7,064 bases of DNA, taken from Caulobacter sp. CCH9-E1 (lineage in GTDB: Bacteria; Pseudomonadota; Alphaproteobacteria; Caulobacterales; Caulobacteraceae). Below the pieces are notes generated by a model, which was not told the DNA's origin, made no database searches, and saw only the letters and a program-made list of their open reading frames with translations. Shown here in pieces: positions 1 through 5,835 of the stretch; the first letter of the stretch is position 1, and each line of letters begins with the position of its first letter. The DNA is taken from contig NZ_LSJA01000135.1 of assembly GCF_001556515.1 (NCBI RefSeq), forward strand, positions 1 through 7,064, written 5' to 3'. The position numbers and the translations under genes were made by a program.

Positions 1-125
1 CCTGCTACACGCCCCGCCTCGCTCCCGGACCCCGCGTCCTGGGGCGCGCTCGTCGTTTAGGCTTCGACCTCAGCAGCGAGATCAAATCCGTGGAAGGGTC
101 GCCAAGCCCGCACCACGGCTCACCA

Positions 126-151
126 GCGAGGGCTCTCGCCCTCACGAGAGG
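126..151 (+). promoter_or_regulatory. Leader hairpins overlapping the rplK ribosome binding site
   Basis: Two hairpins here cannot form together. The first pairs GAGGGC (128-133) with GCCCTC (138-143) around a TCTC loop and leaves the Shine-Dalgarno GAGAGG (146-151) free. The second pairs CTCTCG (133-138) with CGAGAG (145-150) and hides most of that site. A third weaker option pairs GCGAG (126-130) with CTCGC (135-139). L1 is known to repress its own operon by binding the mRNA leader before rplK in many bacteria. That this is the L1 site or a translation switch is inference; I did not recognise a conserved L1-binding motif. Bases 1-125 hold no gene that I can support. Confidence 0.4.
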
Positions 152-156
152 ATAGT

Positions 157-588
157 ATGGCTAAGAAGATCCTGGGCTACATCAAGCTCCAGGTGAAGGC
201 TGGCTCGGCCACGCCTTCGCCCCCCATCGGCCCGGCTCTGGGTCAGCGCGGCGTCAACATCATGGGCTTCTGCAAGGAGTTCAACGCGCGCACCGAGAAC
301 GTCGAAAAGGGCACCCCCCTGCCGACCGTCATCACGGTCTATCAGGACAAGTCGTTCACCTTCGTCACCAAGACGCCCCCGGCCACCTTCTACCTGAAGC
401 AAGCCGCCAAGATCCAATCGGGCGCCAAGCTGACCGGTCGCGAGACCGTCGGCCAGATCTCGCGCACGCAGCTGCGTGAAATCGCCGAGAAGAAGATGAA
501 GGACCTGAACGCCAACGATATCGAGGCCGCGGCCCGCATCATCGAAGGCTCCGCCAAGGCCATGGGCCTGAAGATCGTGGAGGCCTAA
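157..588 (+). CDS. rplK: 50S ribosomal protein L11
   Basis: This encodes L11 (143 aa), which binds the GTPase-associated region of 23S rRNA at the base of the stalk and takes part in factor-dependent GTP hydrolysis. The N-terminal domain (about residues 1-70) has the conserved segment [20 protein letters not shown], containing the proline-rich helix of the family. The C-terminal rRNA-binding domain (about 75-143) carries [20 protein letters not shown] and ends [20 protein letters not shown]. Length matches the family (about 141-143). The start is fixed by the MAKK N-terminus and by GAGAGG six bases upstream. Five bases separate its stop from rplA, so the two are co-transcribed. The upstream neighbour, usually nusG, is not in the window. 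Confidence 0.98.
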   Translation: MAKKILGYIKLQVKAGSATPSPPIGPALGQRGVNIMGFCKEFNARTENVEKGTPLPTVITVYQDKSFTFVTKTPPATFYLKQAAKIQSGAKLTGRETVGQISRTQLREIAEKKMKDLNANDIEAAARIIEGSAKAMGLKIVEA

Positions 589-593
589 GAGTC

Positions 594-1280
594 ATGGCTA
601 AGCAACCCAAGCGCATCAAGGCCTGGACCGGCGATCGCGACGCGACGCACGCTCTGGAAGCGGCCATCAAGCTGGTCAAGGAAAACGCCAAGGCCAAGTT
701 CGACGAGACCATCGAGATCTCGGTGAACCTGGGCGTCGACCCGCGTCACGCCGACCAACAGGTCCGCGGCGTCGTGAACCTGCCCTCGGGCACCGGCCGT
801 GACGTCCGCGTCGCCGTCTTCGCCAAGGACGCCAAGGCGGCCGAAGCGACCGCGGCGGGCGCCGAGCACGTCGGCGCCGAGGATCTGTACGAAAAGATCA
901 ACGGCGGCTTCATGGACTTCGATCGCGTCATCGCGACCCCGGACATGATGGCCCTGGTCGGTCGCCTCGGTAAGGTGCTGGGCCCGCGCGGCCTGATGCC
1001 GAACCCGAAGGTCGGCACCGTGACCCCGAACGTCGGCCAGGCCGTCAAGGACGCCAAGGGCGGCGCCGTCGAGTTCCGCGTCGAAAAGGCCGGTATCGTC
1101 CACGCCGGCATCGGCAAGGCCTCGTTCACCGAGGACGCCCTGCTGGTCAACGTCAAGGCGCTGATCGAAGCCCTGAACCGCTCCAAGCCCTCGGGCGCCA
1201 AGGGCGTGTTCATCAAGCGCGTCGGCCTGTCCTCGACGATGGGCCCGGGCTTCAAGGTCGACATCGCCTCGATCGGCTAA
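594..1280 (+). CDS. rplA: 50S ribosomal protein L1
   Basis: This encodes L1 (228 aa, usual length about 229), which binds the L1 stalk of 23S rRNA near the E site. In many bacteria it also represses translation of the L11 operon mRNA. The family signature is clear: [22 protein letters not shown] around residues 122-143, [20 protein letters not shown] in domain I, and GPGFKVD near the C-terminus. The start ATG is chosen from the MAKQPKR N-terminus. GGAGG at 579-583, inside the end of rplK, is its likely ribosome binding site. A GAGTC site lies directly before the start. A strong hairpin terminator follows 30 bases after the stop, so rplKA ends here and rplJ is transcribed separately. Confidence 0.98.
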   Translation: MAKQPKRIKAWTGDRDATHALEAAIKLVKENAKAKFDETIEISVNLGVDPRHADQQVRGVVNLPSGTGRDVRVAVFAKDAKAAEATAAGAEHVGAEDLYEKINGGFMDFDRVIATPDMMALVGRLGKVLGPRGLMPNPKVGTVTPNVGQAVKDAKGGAVEFRVEKAGIVHAGIGKASFTEDALLVNVKALIEALNRSKPSGAKGVFIKRVGLSSTMGPGFKVDIASIG

Positions 1281-1310
1281 GCCTAGAGCTTTTCAGTAAA
1301 GCGTAAGCGG

Positions 1311-1345
1311 ACGGGCGCTGGAGCGATCCAGCGCCCGTTCTGCGT
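1311..1345 (+). terminator. Terminator of rplKA
   Basis: A perfect 12-bp stem (1311-1322 with 1327-1338) closes on a GCGA tetraloop of the stable GNRA class. The tract after it (TCTGCGTTT) is only moderately T-rich. It lies 30 bases after the rplA stop and before unrelated genes, which fits a rho-independent terminator. Confidence 0.8.
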
Positions 1346-1357
1346 TTGGAGGGGCGT

Positions 1358-1486
1358 CCCTCTCCCCTTGCGGGAGAGGGTGGCCCGAAGGGCCGGGGGA
1401 GGGGTCGCGCTCCGCTATCCCGATACGCCGTTCAACTCCTCATCCGTCGTCCTGCGGCCGACACCTTCTCCCGCAAGGGGAGAAGG
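1358..1486 (+). repeat. Intergenic palindromic repeat, copy A
   Basis: A 129-bp element ends on both sides in a 9-bp hairpin with a 5-nt loop. The left hairpin is 1358-1366/1372-1380 (CCCTCTCCC arm) and the right is 1464-1472/1478-1486 (CCTTCTCCC arm). The outer 25 bp form terminal inverted repeats that differ at two positions. Those two positions pair with each other in the hairpin, so both arms keep perfect stems. An inner hairpin GGCCC-GAA-GGGCC spans 1382-1394, and a weaker one spans 1446-1462. The whole element matches the reverse complement of 4819-4948. From memory, similar sequences are common between genes in alphaproteobacteria. I see no transposase and no clear target duplication. 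Confidence 0.85.
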
Positions 1487-1497
1487 AAGCCCCCACA

Positions 1498-1540
1498 TTG
1501 TTCCTCCGGCTAGCCGATGTTACATTCCGTCTAGACGGAG
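1498..1540 (+). promoter_or_regulatory. Candidate vapBC promoter and operator palindromes
   Basis: Two perfect palindromes share a CTAG core: CGGCTAGCCG (1507-1516) and TCCGTCTAGACGGA (1526-1539). Their centres are 21 bp apart, about two helical turns. Between them is ATGTTACAT (1517-1525), also self-complementary around its central base. A weak promoter reading is TTGTTC (1498-1503), 17 bp, then TACATT (1521-1526). The GGAG ribosome binding site (1537-1540, seven bases before the ATG) partly lies in the second palindrome. VapB antitoxins commonly repress their own operons from palindromes placed like this; the assignment is inferred. Confidence 0.5.
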
Positions 1541-1547
1541 CCCCGCC

Positions 1548-1787
1548 ATGCCCTTCCACGTCCGCGATCCCGAGACCGACGCCCTGGTGCGCCAGTACGC
1601 CGAGGAAAAGCGCGTCGGCATCACCGACGCCATCAAGCTGGCCGTGACCAAGGCCCGGGAAGCCGACCAGAAGGCGCGCGAGGAGAAGCTGGCCAAGGCT
1701 CGCGCGATCTGCGCCGAGGTCGCCAGCTGGCCGCGCACAGGCCTGAAGGCCGACAAGGCATTCTTCGACAGCCTCAACGACGAGTGA
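1548..1787 (+). CDS. vapB: VapB-like antitoxin (Rv0623-type)
   Basis: This 79-aa acidic/basic protein fits the antitoxin half of a type II toxin-antitoxin pair. The N-terminal part (MPFHVRDPETDALVRQYAEE, then KRVGITDAIKLAVTKA) resembles the short DNA-binding domain of Rv0623-type VapB proteins. A charged helix rich in K, R and E follows (about residues 37-52). The tail SWPRTGLKADKAFFDSLNDE would be the part that wraps the toxin. The frame stays open upstream to 1368, but that stretch is repeat DNA. The ATG at 1548 has a GGAG seven bases before it and gives the normal family length. Its stop overlaps the toxin start by one base (TGATG). It probably neutralises the PIN toxin and represses the operon. 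Confidence 0.82.
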   Translation: MPFHVRDPETDALVRQYAEEKRVGITDAIKLAVTKAREADQKAREEKLAKARAICAEVASWPRTGLKADKAFFDSLNDE

Positions 1788-2182
1788 TGTTCGTCGACGC
1801 CTCGGCCTGGACGGCCATGCTGCTGGAAGAGCCCGAGGCCGAGGCCTTCAGGGTCAAGTTGGCCGACGCTCCGGTTGTCCTGACCTCGGCCGTCGCCGCC
1901 TGGGAGACGGTTCGGGCCGTCGCTCGGGAGACGGGCCGAGACCTGAGCGCCGCCTCCAGAAGGTTCGATAGCCTGCGATCCGCGTTCGATACGTCGCTCG
2001 TCGCCATCGCTGAAGCCGAGTACGCGCTCGCCCTCGACGCCCACGCCCGCTACGGCAAGGGCGTCCACCCCGCGCGGCTGAACATGGGCGACTGCTTTTC
2101 CTACGCCTGCGCCAAGGTCCATGGCGTTCCGCTGCTCTACAAGGGCGAGGACTTTTCCCTGACCGACATCGAGGCCGCCTGA
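1787..2182 (+). CDS. vapC: VapC-like PIN-domain ribonuclease toxin
   Basis: This 131-aa protein has PIN-domain organisation throughout. D4 lies in the opening strand MFVDASAW, E40 in AAWETVRA, D102 in NMGDCFSYACAK and D122 in YKGEDF. These are the four acidic positions that bind metal in PIN nucleases, so the active site looks intact. VapC toxins are Mg2+-dependent endoribonucleases that cut specific tRNAs or rRNA and are held inactive by VapB; the target here is unknown. An in-frame GTG lies one codon earlier, but the ATG starts at the classic MFVDAS. There is no obvious ribosome binding site, so translation is probably coupled to vapB through the one-base overlap. The flavoprotein gene starts one base after its stop. 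Confidence 0.88.
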   Translation: MFVDASAWTAMLLEEPEAEAFRVKLADAPVVLTSAVAAWETVRAVARETGRDLSAASRRFDSLRSAFDTSLVAIAEAEYALALDAHARYGKGVHPARLNMGDCFSYACAKVHGVPLLYKGEDFSLTDIEAA

Positions 2183-2183
2183 C

Positions 2184-3395
2184 ATGAGCGACGAGCGCAT
2201 CCTCGACGTCGCCGTGATCGGCGGCGGGCCGGCGGGGCTGATGGCGGCCGAGACGGTGGCGCGGGCGGGCAAGTCCGTGGCCGTGTTCGAGAAGATGCCG
2301 ACCTTCGGCCGCAAGTTCCTGATGGCCGGGCGCGGCGGGCTGAACCTGACGCATTCGGAGGACTTCGACCGGTTCGCCCGGCGCTATGGCGAGCGCTCGC
2401 CGACGCTGGCGCCCATGCTGGAGGCCTTCACGCCGAAGGACCTGATCGCCTGGGCGCAGGGGCTGGGGCAGGAGACCTTCGTCGGGGCCAGCGGCCGGGT
2501 GTTCCCCAAGGCGATGAAGGCCTCGCCGCTGCTGCGCGCCTGGCTGGCGCGGCTGGAGGGGCTGGGCGTCGACTTGAGGCCGCGCGCGACCTGGAAGGGC
2601 TGGGACGCGGTCGGCCACCTCTTGATCGAGGACCCCGACGGCCGCCACGTGGTGCGGGCCCGCGCCACCATCCTGGCCCTGGGCGGCGCCAGCTGGCCCA
2701 AGCTGGGCTCGGACGCGGCCTGGGTCCCGCTGCTGCGGGTCGGGGGGACCGAGATCGCGCCGTTCCGCCCGGCCAATTGCGGCTTCGACATCGGCTGGAG
2801 CGCCTTCTTCGCCGAGCGCTTCGCCGGCGAGCCGCTGAAGAACGTGGCCTTGAGCCTGGGCGAGGCCAGGTCGCGGGGCGACGCGATGATCGCCCGCTAC
2901 GGCCTGGAGGGCGGGGCGGTCTACGCCCTGGGCGGGGCGGCGCGCGACGCGGCCTTGGCCGGCGGGGCGACCCTGACCGTCGACCTGCGCCCCGACCTCC
3001 CGGTCGAGACCCTGGAGCGCCGGCTGCACGCCCCGCGCGGCGGCCAGACCCTGACCAACTTCCTGCGCAAGGCGCTGAAGCTGTCGCCCGTCGAGATCAA
3101 CCTGCTGCGCGAGGCGCACGGCGTCGACCTGCCGCAATCGCCGGCCGTCTTGGCGGCGGCGATCAAGGCCGCGCCGCTGGCGGTGACCGGCGTCCAGCCC
3201 CTGGACCGCGCCATCTCGGCCGCCGGCGGCGTGCGGTTCGAGGGGCTGGACGGGCTGTTCCTGAAGGGCCGCCCGAACGTGATCCTGGCGGGCGAGATGC
3301 TGGACTGGGAGGCGCCGACCGGCGGCTACCTGCTGCAGGCCTGCTTCGCGACGGGCGTGGCGGCGGGGCGGGCGGCGCTGGGAAGGCTGGGGTAG
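2184..3395 (+). CDS. HI0933/TIGR03862-type FAD-dependent flavoprotein
   Basis: This 403-aa protein belongs to the HI0933-like NAD(P)/FAD-dependent oxidoreductases and most resembles the TIGR03862 subgroup; no substrate is known to me. An N-terminal Rossmann FAD site is visible as VIGGGPAG (residues 11-18), followed by the strand ending VFEK (34-37). The family motif GRKFLMAGRGGLNLTHSE (42-59) comes next. A second dinucleotide-fold segment reads ARATILALGGASWPKLGSDA. The C-terminus has VILAGEMLDWEAPTGGY and LLQACFATGVAAG, the usual FAD-closing region. Length is typical. No signal peptide is visible, so it should be cytosolic. GAGG (2171-2174) inside vapC serves as ribosome binding site. Its tight spacing implies co-transcription with vapBC, though no shared function is known. 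Confidence 0.9.
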   Translation: MSDERILDVAVIGGGPAGLMAAETVARAGKSVAVFEKMPTFGRKFLMAGRGGLNLTHSEDFDRFARRYGERSPTLAPMLEAFTPKDLIAWAQGLGQETFVGASGRVFPKAMKASPLLRAWLARLEGLGVDLRPRATWKGWDAVGHLLIEDPDGRHVVRARATILALGGASWPKLGSDAAWVPLLRVGGTEIAPFRPANCGFDIGWSAFFAERFAGEPLKNVALSLGEARSRGDAMIARYGLEGGAVYALGGAARDAALAGGATLTVDLRPDLPVETLERRLHAPRGGQTLTNFLRKALKLSPVEINLLREAHGVDLPQSPAVLAAAIKAAPLAVTGVQPLDRAISAAGGVRFEGLDGLFLKGRPNVILAGEMLDWEAPTGGYLLQACFATGVAAGRAALGRLG

Positions 3396-3409
3396 GGGGG
3401 CGGCGTACA

Positions 3410-3438
3410 AAATCCCTCTCTCAAAGAGAGAGGGATTT
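3410..3438. terminator. Bidirectional terminator between convergent genes
   Basis: A perfect 13-bp stem (3410-3422 with 3426-3438) has a three-base AAA loop. Reading + it ends GGGATTTCATTT, and reading - it ends GGGATTTTGT, so both strands have a short T tract. It lies 14 bases after the flavoprotein stop and touches the last base of the convergent gene's stop codon. The arms belong to the same CCCTCTC/GAGAGGG sequence class as the repeats in this window. Confidence 0.8.
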
Positions 3439-4784
3439 CATTTCATCGCCGCCCGGATCTTCGCCGCCATGGCCTCCAGGTCCTTCGGATCGGCCGGGGC
3501 GTTCTCGGCCAGGTAGGCGGGCTTGCCGGCGATGCGGGGGATCACGTGGACGTGCAGGTGCGGCACGCTTTGGCCCACGCCATTGTTCTGGATGATCATG
3601 AAGCCCTCCAGCCCCAGGGCCTCGACCTCGGCGCGGCCGACCTTCTGGACGACGGCCATGACCTTGGCGAGGTCCTTCGGATCCATCTCCAGGATCGTGC
3701 GGGCCTTCGAGGTCTTGGAGATCACCAGCACGTGGCCAGGCTCCATGGGGGCGCGGTCCATGAAGGCCAGGACGTCGGCGTCCTCATAGACCTTGTAGGC
3801 CGGCAGCTCGCCCCGGAGGATCCTGGCGAACGGGTTCTGCGCGTCATAGGCGGCGGCCAGCGGGATGCGGGCCCCGGCGGGCGTGATCGTGGGATCGAAC
3901 CGCGCCAGCCAGCGCAGGACCTCGCTTTCCAGGGCGATGCGCGAGTCCGAGAAGCTGTGGTCGGTCGGGTATTGGGCCTCGACGACCGTGTCAGGGTGCG
4001 CCTCGCGGGCGGCCGTCGCGATGGCGGCGGTCATCTGGCCGATGCCGCGCTCGGCGCCGATCATCAGCACTGGGCGGGCGGCGATGGTGCGCGACAGGGC
4101 GGCGAGGTCCAGCTTGGCCCGGTCGCGCTCGACCTCGGCGATCAGGGCCTCGGGGCTGGTTCCGGCCAGGGGCGCGGTGTCGGGGCGGATGTCCTCGGCC
4201 AGGGCCTTGGGGGCGAGGTGAACGAAGCGGGGGTCGCCGCCGATGTTCCAGGCGTCGATCAGGATGGTCCCGGCCACCGCCGAGGGCCGCGCGGCCGAGG
4301 CGCTGGCGGCCATGAACCCGCCCATGCTGTGACCGGCGACGACGATGCGCTTGGGGTCGATCCGGTACTTGGCGAGGTTGGCGGGGGCGGTGAGAAAGTC
4401 GACGGCGGCCTCGGCGTCGGTCCGGGCGTGGGCGAAGCTGAACGCGCCCCCGCTGCCCCACGATCCGCGATAGTTGATCCGCAGCACGTTCCAGCCCGTC
4501 CGGCGCACGGCCTGCATCAGGTCGACATTGGTCTCGTTGCCGGGGAAGCCGTGCAGGAACAGCATCGTCGGATGCGGCTGCTCGCCCGAGGCGAGATACA
4601 TCACCGCGTTGATCTTGGCGCCGGCCACGTCGATCTGGAACGCGTCCAGCGCGGCGGGATGGGCCTTGTCGCGCGGCGGATCGGCGACCACGGCCCTCGG
4701 CGTCGGCGGCGCCTTCAGCTCGGCCAGGGCGGGCGAAGCGACGGCTAGCAGAAGCGCGGCCAGGGCGGCGGTGATGCGGTGCAT
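3438..4784 (-). CDS. Secreted alpha/beta hydrolase fused to a HIT domain
   Basis: This 448-aa protein joins two enzyme families in one uninterrupted frame. Residues 1-21 form a signal peptide (MHRITAALAALLLAVASPALA). Residues about 45-296 are an alpha/beta hydrolase with HGFPG (78-82, oxyanion loop) and GHSMGG (151-156, nucleophile S153). H276 in DHSFSD is the probable catalytic histidine; E245 in GAERG is a possible acid. Residues about 317-448 are a HIT domain starting NPFARILRGELP and carrying HLHVHV (409-414), the three-histidine motif used for nucleotide phosphate chemistry. A linker (297-316) joins them with no internal ATG, GTG or TTG that could restart the HIT part. HIT proteins normally work in the cytosol, so export would be odd. 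Ancient fusion, recent loss of a stop, or a sequence error are all possible. AGGA (4793-4796 on the opposite strand) precedes the start by eight bases. Confidence 0.85.
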   Translation of the reverse strand: MHRITAALAALLLAVASPALAELKAPPTPRAVVADPPRDKAHPAALDAFQIDVAGAKINAVMYLASGEQPHPTMLFLHGFPGNETNVDLMQAVRRTGWNVLRINYRGSWGSGGAFSFAHARTDAEAAVDFLTAPANLAKYRIDPKRIVVAGHSMGGFMAASASAARPSAVAGTILIDAWNIGGDPRFVHLAPKALAEDIRPDTAPLAGTSPEALIAEVERDRAKLDLAALSRTIAARPVLMIGAERGIGQMTAAIATAAREAHPDTVVEAQYPTDHSFSDSRIALESEVLRWLARFDPTITPAGARIPLAAAYDAQNPFARILRGELPAYKVYEDADVLAFMDRAPMEPGHVLVISKTSKARTILEMDPKDLAKVMAVVQKVGRAEVEALGLEGFMIIQNNGVGQSVPHLHVHVIPRIAGKPAYLAENAPADPKDLEAMAAKIRAAMK

Positions 4785-4818
4785 GGATGGGGTCCTGTTG
4801 GAAGCGCCGCACTATTAC

Positions 4819-4948
4819 CCTTCTCCCCTTGCGGGAGAAGGTGTCAGCGGAGCTGACGGATGAGGGGTTGAAAGTGGTGTCCGACAAGTGCGCGCGACCC
4901 CTCACCCGACCCGCTGCGCGGGCCACCCTCTCCCGCAAGGGGAGAGGG
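4819..4948 (-). repeat. Intergenic palindromic repeat, copy B (inverted relative to copy A)
   Basis: This 130-bp element is copy A in the opposite orientation. Aligning its reverse complement to 1358-1486, the first 30 and last 27 bases are identical. GGGGTCGCGC and a TTCAAC/CTCATCCGTC segment are also shared, while the middle has diverged. Its outer hairpins are 4819-4827/4833-4841 and 4926-4934/4940-4948. Inner hairpins are GTCAGC-GGA-GCTGAC (4843-4857) and CCCGC-TGC-GCGGG (4910-4922). The inner hairpins have different sequence from copy A yet sit at the same places, which suggests that folding is what is conserved. It ends 14 bases before the rplJL -35 box and begins 34 bases from the hydrolase start. 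Confidence 0.85.
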
Positions 4949-4962
4949 GATGGGGGTGGGTG

Positions 4963-4991
4963 TTGAAATCCCCGCCATCTTCGTCTATACG
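4963..4991 (+). promoter_or_regulatory. Sigma-70-type promoter of rplJL
   Basis: TTGAAA (4963-4968), a 17-bp spacer, and TATACG (4986-4991) match the -35 and -10 boxes of a housekeeping promoter (TTGACA, TATAAT) with ideal spacing. Transcription would start near 4998, giving a leader of about 275 nt before rplJ. It is the most convincing promoter in the window and fits a highly expressed ribosomal operon. Confidence 0.75.
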
Positions 4992-4997
4992 GCCCGC

Positions 4998-5272
4998 CTC
5001 TTCGACGGAGTCCGCTCCGCTGGAGAACCTGTTTGAGAACTGCGGGGCGTGGGGTCACCAACGCCGTAACCGGGGAAGAGCCCTTCCTCGCCGTCGGGAG
5101 ACAGGGATAGAGACGCCAAGTCCTCCTGCTCGTGGCTATAGCCCGAGACCGGAGCGCGGCTGACTTTCCTTGGAACAGGCATATGCGACTCGCACGCGGG
5201 AGCGATCCCGCATGGGATGCGCATCTGGCTGCCGGAATGGTCCGGCCGCTGCTAACTGAGTAGGAGACCGCA
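4998..5272 (+). promoter_or_regulatory. Structured rplJL mRNA leader, candidate L10 autoregulation region
   Basis: No protein gene is supportable in this stretch. Hairpins visible are CGGAG/CTCCG (5006-5010/5015-5019); an 8-bp stem with one G-U pair (5071-5078/5083-5090); GCGGGA-GCGA-TCCCGC (5196-5211), enclosed by ATGCG/CGCAT (5183-5187/5220-5224) across an internal loop; and GCCGGA-ATGG-TCCGGC (5231-5246). The ribosome binding site AGGAGA (5262-5267) stands five bases before the rplJ ATG. In other bacteria L10, alone or with L12, binds the rplJ leader and lowers translation. The enclosed GNRA hairpin at 5183-5224 is my candidate binding site, by inference only. GANTC sites occur at 5008 and 5187. 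Confidence 0.55.
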
Positions 5273-5791
5273 ATGGACCGCGCTCAAAAGCAGGAGTCGA
5301 TTGAATCGCTGAAAAGCGTGTTCAACGACGCCGGCGCTGTCGTCGTGACCCACTACATGGGTCTGACCGTTGCGGAAATGACCGACCTTCGTCTTCGCCT
5401 CCGCAAGGAAGGCGCCGCGATCAAGGTTGTGAAGAACACCCTGGCCCTCAAGGCTCTGGACGGCAAGCTCGGCGACAAGGGCGAAAAGCTCTTCACCGGC
5501 CCGGTCGCCATCGCCTACGGCCCGGACGCTATCTCGGCCGCCAAGGTCGCGGTCGCGTACGCCAAGGAAAACGACAAGTTCAAGCTCGTCGGTGGCGTCC
5601 TCGATCAGACCAACGTGCTGGACGAAGCTGGCGTGCGCGCTCTGGCGACCCTGCCGTCGCTGGACGAACTGCGTGGCAAGCTCATCGGCCTCATCCAGGC
5701 TCCGGCGACCAAGATCGCTGGCGTCCTGCAGGCCCCGGCTGGCCAGCTGGCTCGCGTTTTCAACGCCTACGCGACCAAAGACGCCGCGTAA
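5273..5791 (+). CDS. rplJ: 50S ribosomal protein L10
   Basis: This encodes L10 (172 aa), which anchors the L7/L12 stalk to 23S rRNA. The N-terminal rRNA-binding domain shows the family pattern MDRAQKQESIESLKSVF, then VVVTHYMGLTVAEMTDLRLR and IKVVKNTLALKAL. The segment FTGPVAIAYG is also typical. The C-terminal helix (about residues 130-172: DELRGKLIGLIQAPATKIAG to LARVFNAYATKDAA) is the docking site for L12 dimers. Length is normal. The start is supported by AGGAGA five bases before the ATG. Two GANTC sites lie in its first 12 codons (5294 and 5303). It is co-transcribed with rplL 44 bases downstream and probably autoregulated through its leader. Confidence 0.98.
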   Translation: MDRAQKQESIESLKSVFNDAGAVVVTHYMGLTVAEMTDLRLRLRKEGAAIKVVKNTLALKALDGKLGDKGEKLFTGPVAIAYGPDAISAAKVAVAYAKENDKFKLVGGVLDQTNVLDEAGVRALATLPSLDELRGKLIGLIQAPATKIAGVLQAPAGQLARVFNAYATKDAA

Positions 5792-5835
5792 CGGTCATCC
5801 CCGCATCTATCCCAATCTCTCTAAGGAACTGACAC

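Noticed and set aside
10..46. Possible terminator or hairpin (CGCCCC 10-15 with GGGGCG 41-46, or CCCC 30-33 with GGGG 41-44) from an upstream gene
   Set aside because: Short competing stems with long loops and a weak T run; without the upstream gene it cannot be supported.
1368..1547. 60-codon N-terminal extension of the antitoxin
   Set aside because: It lies in the palindromic repeat and the promoter/operator region; the ATG at 1548 has a ribosome binding site and gives normal family length.
1784..1786. GTG start one codon before the VapC ATG
   Set aside because: The ATG at 1787 gives the canonical PIN N-terminus MFVDAS; the extra codon adds nothing.
1854..3410. 518-codon open frame on the - strand opposite vapC and the flavoprotein
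   Set aside because: Composition is Arg/Gly/Pro-rich low complexity, as expected opposite a GC-rich gene; the + strand frame has clear FAD motifs.
3546..4748. 400-codon open frame on the + strand opposite the hydrolase-HIT gene
   Set aside because: No recognisable motif and Gly/Arg/Asp-rich; the - strand frame has a signal peptide and two intact catalytic motifs.
1358..4948. Classical transposon or integron carrying vapBC
   Set aside because: No transposase, integrase or clear target duplication; the flanking repeats are short palindromic elements of a kind scattered between genes.
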